Positions 32,536 to 36,937 of a stretch of DNA of 36,937 bases are shown piece after piece. The DNA lies in NCBI GenBank assembly GCA_022768325.1, contig JALEMI010000079.1:1-36937 (forward strand), written 5' to 3'. The notes below the pieces were generated by a model that was given only the letters and a program-made list of their open reading frames with translations, ran no database searches and was not told the origin of the DNA. The stretch comes from Bacteroidales bacterium (lineage in GTDB: Bacteria; Bacteroidota; Bacteroidia; Bacteroidales; Marinilabiliaceae). Position 1 is the first letter of the stretch. Every line of letters starts with the position of its first letter. The position numbers and the translations under genes are program-made.

Positions 32536-34374
32536 ATGAAACTGAACGTAAGTAACGTAAAGACTGCGACCAAAATAGTCAAGCGGAGCGTCTTGGCTAA
32601 GGTGATTTTCTCCTTTGTGGTGTTCACCATAATATTGAATCTTGCGCAAAATGCATTTGTGGCCAAATCGCGCAATCAGATTCTGAGTCATTTCTTTGAA
32701 GGCGCCATAGCGGAGAAGATGAGCATTGTGGAGCATCTGCGGAGTATGCAGATGCAGCAGCTTAAGGAATATGCCGAAAACCTTCCCCTTGTTTACCCCG
32801 AGATTCCCGTAGCCCTTTCTGAAGAGAACTACGAGCCGCTTAATAAAATCCTTGCGGACGGCGTAAGCCTCCACCGTTATTATGGCTACGTACTTGTCGA
32901 CGAGCATTTCGACCTTGTCGGGACAAGTTTTGAGGGCTATACGCAATCGCAACTCATAACGACTCAAGACCTCATGCGATACGTGGCTCGCGAGAACGTG
33001 GCGCACTTGTATGCGGGATACGCGGAGGTCATGGGCAAGGGCGTTGGCCTCGTAATGGTACGCCAATTGCGCAACTCGGCCAATGAGGCTGTGGCGACGC
33101 TCCTCCTCTGCCAGGCGATTTTGGAAGACGACGCCTATCTCACCGACTTGGCCAAACTGACGCAGTCGCAGATGAGCTTCTACCGCCGAAACGTAATCAC
33201 CGCGACATCTTACGACGGTCATGATGTCGACATCCACGGCCTCGTAATCCCTAACGCATGGGTGGCCGACTCGATTGCCGCAAATGGCAAACAGGTGACA
33301 CTGACCGAGGTGGCGGGCGACAACCCTATATTCTCCTCCTACACGCCCGTCTTCAACCATCGCAACAAGTTGATTGGCATTAGCCACACGTGGATGGACC
33401 TCGCTGTCGTCAAGAATATCCAGAAATCGGTCATTGCCGTGACGCTGGCTGTCACGATAATGCTCGACGTGATACTCATCTTCCTGGTCTACATCTTCCT
33501 CCGCCGAAACCTCTCTCGACCTCTTACGCAGCTCACAGTCAACGCCTCGCAGATGTCGTCGGGCGACTTGACGCACGACGTTGTGGTCCGGAAGACTGGT
33601 GACGAGGTTGAATATCTCGGCGAGGCCATGAAACGATTGCAGGACTCACTGCGCGAGTCAGTCCACTTGATGAAGCAGACCGCCGCAACGCTCCAGCGTA
33701 TGGGTGGCGAGATGACGCACACTTCTGCCAACCTGGCCGCAAGCTCCAGCCGACAGGCCACCAACCTGGAGGAGATAACCGCCAGCCTGGAGGAGATGAC
33801 CAACATAATCCACGTCAGCACCGACAACACCAACGAGACGGACAAGCGAATGACCGCCACGGACGCCTTTGTCCGCTCCATTGCCGAAAGGGCTACGGAG
33901 ACAATGCTCAACTCGCGCAAGATTGCCGACTCCATCAAATCCATAAACGCCCTCGTAAGCCAAACCAACATATTGAGCCTCAACGCGTCCGTTGAGGCGG
34001 CAAGGGCTGGTCAGGCGGGACTTGGATTCTCGGCCGTGGCGCGTGAGGTGGGACGCATATCGGACGTTACGAAAAAGGCGTCGATGAGCGTATCGGACAC
34101 CGCAACGAAGACCATTGAGGGCGTTGAGAACATCAACGGCCTGATTGACGAGATTCTCCCTCAGCTCCACGACGTGGCGTCGCGCATCAGCGAGATAAAG
34201 AACGCCAGCAATGAGCAACGCTCTGGCATCGACATGGTCAGCACAGCCCTCTCGAACCTCAGCACCGTGACGCAAGAGACGGCAACCGACGCGGACGAGA
34301 TTGCCAGCCGAGCCGACGAATTGGCTTTCATGGCCGACCGCATGGAGGCTCTTGTCAGCCGCTTTAAGATATGA
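32536..34374 (+). CDS. Methyl-accepting chemotaxis-like receptor
   Basis: Transmembrane receptor with a complete chemoreceptor signalling domain. The ATG at 32536 (612 residues) is chosen because the -7 box lies just upstream. Residues 19-43 are the first membrane helix, about 45-295 form a periplasmic Cache-like sensor ending in SSYTPVFNHRNKLIGISHTW, about 299-323 the second helix, about 323-375 a HAMP domain, and 390-600 the coiled-coil MCP domain, with its conserved hairpin tip QTNILSLNASVEAARAG from residue 476. The tip follows the canonical QTNLLALNAAIEAARAGE closely, so CheA/CheW binding may be retained. No che, flagellar or pilus genes are in the window, and most Bacteroidales are non-motile. 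The stop overlaps the RNase HII ATG (ATGA at 34371-34374). Confidence 0.9.
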   Translation: MKLNVSNVKTATKIVKRSVLAKVIFSFVVFTIILNLAQNAFVAKSRNQILSHFFEGAIAEKMSIVEHLRSMQMQQLKEYAENLPLVYPEIPVALSEENYEPLNKILADGVSLHRYYGYVLVDEHFDLVGTSFEGYTQSQLITTQDLMRYVARENVAHLYAGYAEVMGKGVGLVMVRQLRNSANEAVATLLLCQAILEDDAYLTDLAKLTQSQMSFYRRNVITATSYDGHDVDIHGLVIPNAWVADSIAANGKQVTLTEVAGDNPIFSSYTPVFNHRNKLIGISHTWMDLAVVKNIQKSVIAVTLAVTIMLDVILIFLVYIFLRRNLSRPLTQLTVNASQMSSGDLTHDVVVRKTGDEVEYLGEAMKRLQDSLRESVHLMKQTAATLQRMGGEMTHTSANLAASSSRQATNLEEITASLEEMTNIIHVSTDNTNETDKRMTATDAFVRSIAERATETMLNSRKIADSIKSINALVSQTNILSLNASVEAARAGQAGLGFSAVAREVGRISDVTKKASMSVSDTATKTIEGVENINGLIDEILPQLHDVASRISEIKNASNEQRSGIDMVSTALSNLSTVTQETATDADEIASRADELAFMADRMEALVSRFKI

Positions 34375-35069
34375 CGACCCACAAGCCTACGATGCCGCTG
34401 AGAGCCTACATGGTGGCAGGACGGCGTGAGGCAGGGGCTGACGAGGCGGGGCGTGGCCCTTTGGCGGGACCCGTGGCGGCGGCGGCCGTGATATTGCCCG
34501 AGGACATAAAGGCTGAGGACTTGCCCGGTCTTGACGACTCCAAAAAGCTCTCGGCGGCGCAGCGCAAAGCTCTTGCCCCAATGATTAAGGACGTCGCCGT
34601 GGCATGGGCTGTGGCGGAGTGTTTGGCCGAGGAGGTAGACAAGATGAATATCTTGCGGGCGTCGATAATGGCCATGCACAGGGCAATACGCCAATTGGAC
34701 CCGCAGCCGGACTTCTTACTCATTGACGGCAATCGTTTCCGCCCCTATTACACTGATTTTGAGGACCAAGGCGACGGGGGCGAGGTGCGTCTGCATGACG
34801 AGTCGACGCTTGTAGGTCATGAGTGCGTGGTCAAGGGAGACGGTAAATATCTCTCCATTGCTGCGGCATCGGTCTTGGCCAAGACATGGCGCGACGAATA
34901 TATGGAGGTCATGGACGAGCGTTACCCCGGGTATGGATGGAGCCGCAACATGGGCTATCCGACGCGAGAACACTATGAGGCATTGCGCCGACTTGGTCCC
35001 TCGCCAATACACAGGATGAGCTTCAATCTGAAGCTTGACCAAAATTTTGGACAAAAGGTCAACGATTAG
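34371..35069 (+). CDS. rnhB: Ribonuclease HII
   Basis: Cuts RNA in RNA-DNA hybrids and starts removal of single ribonucleotides from DNA. The acidic active site is visible: ADEAGRGPLAGPV near residues 23-35 supplies Asp-Glu, LDDSKKLS near 54-61, and LIDGNRF near 121 gives the next Asp; VKGDGKYLSIAAASVLAKTWRDEYM near 155-180 is the family block. The 232 residues include an N-terminal extension of about 20 residues compared with short RNase HII proteins; an internal ATG (residue 14) would remove most of it. The ATG at 34371 overlaps the chemoreceptor stop, so the two are translationally coupled without a known functional link. Confidence 0.94.
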   Translation: MTTHKPTMPLRAYMVAGRREAGADEAGRGPLAGPVAAAAVILPEDIKAEDLPGLDDSKKLSAAQRKALAPMIKDVAVAWAVAECLAEEVDKMNILRASIMAMHRAIRQLDPQPDFLLIDGNRFRPYYTDFEDQGDGGEVRLHDESTLVGHECVVKGDGKYLSIAAASVLAKTWRDEYMEVMDERYPGYGWSRNMGYPTREHYEALRRLGPSPIHRMSFNLKLDQNFGQKVND

Positions 35070-35087
35070 CCCTACACAAAAGAACAC

Positions 35088-35128
35088 AAGCAGCCCGTGC
35101 GCATCATGACGCATGGGCTGCTTTATTT
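35088..35128. terminator. Terminator between rnhB and the convergent SRPBCC gene
   Basis: AAGCAGCCCGTGCG (35088-35101) pairs with CGCATGGGCTGCTT (35110-35123) over 14 positions with one G-T pair and an 8-base loop, followed by TATTT. The leading AA and trailing TT make it usable from both sides. Confidence 0.8.
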
Positions 35129-35143
35129 GGATTGCGGCGCGGC

Positions 35144-35569
35144 TTAGTAGGACTTCGTGGAGATGGCCTCCGCTGTGCGGTCGACGAGTTCCTGGAGATG
35201 TCCGCCAACGAGGGGCTTGACCATGAAGGGGATGCTGCCCTTGAGGCTTACCTTGATGCGGCTCTCGGGGGTGTCGGTGGGCTGTGGGGCCTCCTTTATT
35301 TGGATGAAGATGTCGAAAGTCAGCGCCATTGCTGCTTGAAGCGTGTACTTGACGAGCGAGAAAGGCTGTTGATCGGTTAACGTTATCGTGACGCGCCCCA
35401 GCTTATCGACCGTGAAAGAACACCCGTTCTCAGAGATTTGCAAATCCTTGACCTTGTCCGCGAATTTCTCGGGCAGGATGTTGTTGAGGCGCGCCATGTC
35501 GGTCAGCATCGAGTAGATGGCCTCTGGCGATCCCTTTACGACTTTTATTTTGCTCTCGTAAAGATCCAT
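35144..35569 (-). CDS. SRPBCC-fold protein (START-like)
   Basis: A 141-residue cytosolic protein with the helix-grip fold pattern: first strand YESKIKVVKGSPEAIYSMLTD, a middle of antiparallel strands (CSFTVDKLGRVTITLTD; VKYTLQAAMALTFDIFIQIKEA), and a long C-terminal helix MVKPLVGGHLQELVDRTAEAIS that would cover the ligand cavity. No signal peptide is present. Members bind hydrophobic ligands or act as polyketide cyclases, but this small Bacteroidetes form has no assigned function. It lies 31 bases downstream of pyrE on the same strand and is probably co-transcribed with it. Confidence 0.78.
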   Translation of the reverse strand: MDLYESKIKVVKGSPEAIYSMLTDMARLNNILPEKFADKVKDLQISENGCSFTVDKLGRVTITLTDQQPFSLVKYTLQAAMALTFDIFIQIKEAPQPTDTPESRIKVSLKGSIPFMVKPLVGGHLQELVDRTAEAISTKSY

Positions 35570-35600
35570 AAGTGACGTTGTGTTATGGGGTTACGCGGGG

Positions 35601-36236
35601 CTATTGACGCCAAACGGAAGGGTTCTCGCGCCACTCTTGGAGTGTCTGAATGTCGGCCTCGGAGACGTAGCCGCGCTTGACGGCCTCGGCAATGAGGTCG
35701 TTGTAGTTGCTGAGGGTTGTCAGCTCAACGTTAGCCTTTGCGAAAGCCTCGGCGGCTGTGGGGAATCCGTATGTGAAGATGGCGAGCATACCAACCACAT
35801 CGGCACCAGCGTCGCGGAGGGCGTTGACGGCTTTGAGAGAGCTGCCGCCGGTGGAGATGAGGTCCTCGATGACGAGGACTTTCTGACCGGCTTTGAGGTC
35901 GCCCTCGATAAGGTTGGCGAGGCCGTGGTCCTTAGGAGCTGAGCGGACGTAGATGAACGGCTTTTGGAGGAGGTCGGCAACGAGAGCGCCCTGCGCGATG
36001 GCACCTGTGGCGACACCAGCCACGACATCGATGTCGGCATATTTGGCACGGGCAATCTCGGCAAAGGCGCACTTGATGATGGTGCGGATGTCGGCGTAAG
36101 AGAGTGCTTTACGGTTGTCGCAATAGATGGGTGACTTCCAACCCGAAGCCCATGTGAAGGGGTCGTTTGGTTGAAGCTTTATGGCCTTGATGTCCATCAG
36201 TCGGCCTGCGATGATGGCAGATGTCGTGTTGCTCAT
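35601..36236 (-). CDS. pyrE: Orotate phosphoribosyltransferase
   Basis: Joins orotate and PRPP to OMP, the step before PyrF. The 211-residue type I phosphoribosyltransferase has FTWASGWKSPIYCDNRK near residues 28-44 (orotate-binding and hood region), VVAGVATGAIAQGALVAD near 70-87, the flexible-loop region with RSAPKDHG near 97-104, and the PRPP motif VLVIEDLISTGGSS at about 115-128. It starts 33 bases after the stop of the outer-membrane protein gene and is followed by the SRPBCC gene. The other pyrimidine gene of the window, pyrF, is unlinked. Confidence 0.95.
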   Translation of the reverse strand: MSNTTSAIIAGRLMDIKAIKLQPNDPFTWASGWKSPIYCDNRKALSYADIRTIIKCAFAEIARAKYADIDVVAGVATGAIAQGALVADLLQKPFIYVRSAPKDHGLANLIEGDLKAGQKVLVIEDLISTGGSSLKAVNALRDAGADVVGMLAIFTYGFPTAAEAFAKANVELTTLSNYNDLIAEAVKRGYVSEADIQTLQEWRENPSVWRQ

Positions 36237-36269
36237 GGCAATATGTTGAGTTTTAAGTGATTGCTGTGT

Positions 36270-36914
36270 TTAGAAACGGTAGGTCAGGCCTGCTTGGACG
36301 AGACCATGTGAGCCGTAGCCGGCCTCGATGAATCCGCAGAGCTTGCGGCCAATGACGAGGCCTACGGGCGAGATTTGGTAGCCGAAATAGTGCTGTTTCT
36401 GGCTTTGAATGTCGTAGGGTTCCTCGGCTATGTTGTCGAAGCTATCGCCGATGAACGTGAGACCCACGGCGAGTTTGCTGTAAAACATCACGAGATTGCC
36501 CTCGACCCAGTTGAAGCGGAGGAGAGGTGTGGCGGTGAAGTACCTGTTGGTGAGTTCGCCAACCTTGCTCTCGTAGTTTCGGATCTTCACGATGCAGTCT
36601 TCCGTTGTCTGCTCGTATGTGAAGGCGAGGCCGAAGCTGACTTTCTGTCCGGCGCGGTGGGTGAATTGGGCGGTCAGTGCGCCAATGCTTTTGCGGTTCT
36701 CCGTAACGACGTTGGATTGCGTCACGTCTGACATCTCGACATCGGCAAGGGCGTCGACAGTCATGATGCAGGACTTGAAACCGTAGCCAATTTGCCAATC
36801 GTTCTGATAGTAGCCCTTTTTCCAGCCGGCTTTTTTGCCTTTTGAGACGGCGAGAGCCGAGGGGGAGAGCAGAGCCGTGACTAAGAACAGGAAGAGGAAA
36901 GAAAAGATTTTCAT
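36270..36914 (-). CDS. Small outer-membrane beta-barrel protein
   Basis: A 214-residue exported protein with a strongly hydrophobic signal peptide (about 1-22, predicted cleavage ALA|V), a short basic segment KGKKAGWKKG, then eight or so amphipathic strands with aromatic ends (GYGFKSCIM, SFGLAFTYEQ, YFTATPLLRFNW, YSKLAVGLTFIG, FGYQISPVGLVIG) and the terminal strand AGLTYRF, whose final Phe is the BAM-recognition residue. The family resembles OmpA-like or OmpW-like eight-strand porin-type proteins, function unknown. The ATG at 36914 lies 23 bases from the window edge, so its promoter is not visible. It is immediately upstream of pyrE. Confidence 0.75.
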   Translation of the reverse strand: MKIFSFLFLFLVTALLSPSALAVSKGKKAGWKKGYYQNDWQIGYGFKSCIMTVDALADVEMSDVTQSNVVTENRKSIGALTAQFTHRAGQKVSFGLAFTYEQTTEDCIVKIRNYESKVGELTNRYFTATPLLRFNWVEGNLVMFYSKLAVGLTFIGDSFDNIAEEPYDIQSQKQHYFGYQISPVGLVIGRKLCGFIEAGYGSHGLVQAGLTYRF

Positions 36915-36937
36915 ATTTGTTTGGAGGGGTGTGTTAT

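Overview
The window is a piece of a Bacteroidales chromosome, GC-rich with strong C-ending codon preference; the family cannot be fixed from sequence alone. Indicators of the phylum are promoters of the TTTG-N19-21-TAnnTTTG type, a hybrid two-component sensor/AraC regulator, a TonB-dependent receptor with a carboxypeptidase-like N-terminal domain, DUF4876 and DUF6850 proteins, a purM-prfA-pyrF cluster, and secreted proteins whose predicted mature N-terminus is Gln. There is no tRNA, rRNA, CRISPR array, insertion sequence or prophage that I can support; most of the window is core genome.

Layout. 1-3373 (+): tail of a membrane protein (probably an acyltransferase), phosphoglycerate kinase with its own promoter and a strong terminator, then a MoeB/ThiF-like E1 enzyme closely followed by serine acetyltransferase. 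3380-5364 (-): a FemAB/GNAT-like transferase translationally coupled to a lipoprotein glutaminyl cyclase (M28 fold). 5494-9738 (+): a 1414-residue hybrid two-component system protein, diverging from the cyclase gene. 9739-10144 is a spacer with three hairpins, two of them copies of a 32-bp repeat. 10145-11047 is a small secreted protein with mosaic codon usage. 11205-14567 (+): purM, a 63-residue membrane protein, prfA and pyrF. 14568-14995 is a long leader that ends in a terminator-like hairpin only 17 nt before bioB.

14996-20734 (+): bioB-bioA-bioF-bioG-bioC and rsgA. BioC and BioG open and close the methyl-ester (BioC-type) route to pimeloyl-ACP, and BioF, BioA and BioB complete biotin except for the dethiobiotin synthetase step, whose gene is not here. 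20786-27144 (+): a consensus promoter drives a ZIP metal permease, a TonB-dependent receptor whose start codon overlaps the permease stop, a DUF4876 lipoprotein with a surface-export-like signal, and a DUF6850 outer-membrane barrel. This reads as one envelope-spanning metal uptake system and is the best candidate for an under-described system in the window.

27317-31919 (-): a MacAB/TolC-type tripartite exporter (outer-membrane factor, lipoprotein adaptor, ATPase, permease) with a promoter about 290 nt upstream of its first gene. 32536-35069 (+): an orphan methyl-accepting-chemotaxis-like receptor translationally coupled to RNase HII. 35144-36914 (-): an SRPBCC protein, pyrE and a small outer-membrane barrel. 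The glutaminyl cyclase probably caps the Gln N-termini of the receptor, the DUF6850 barrel, the TolC protein and the 10145 product, so several separate loci here share one maturation enzyme.
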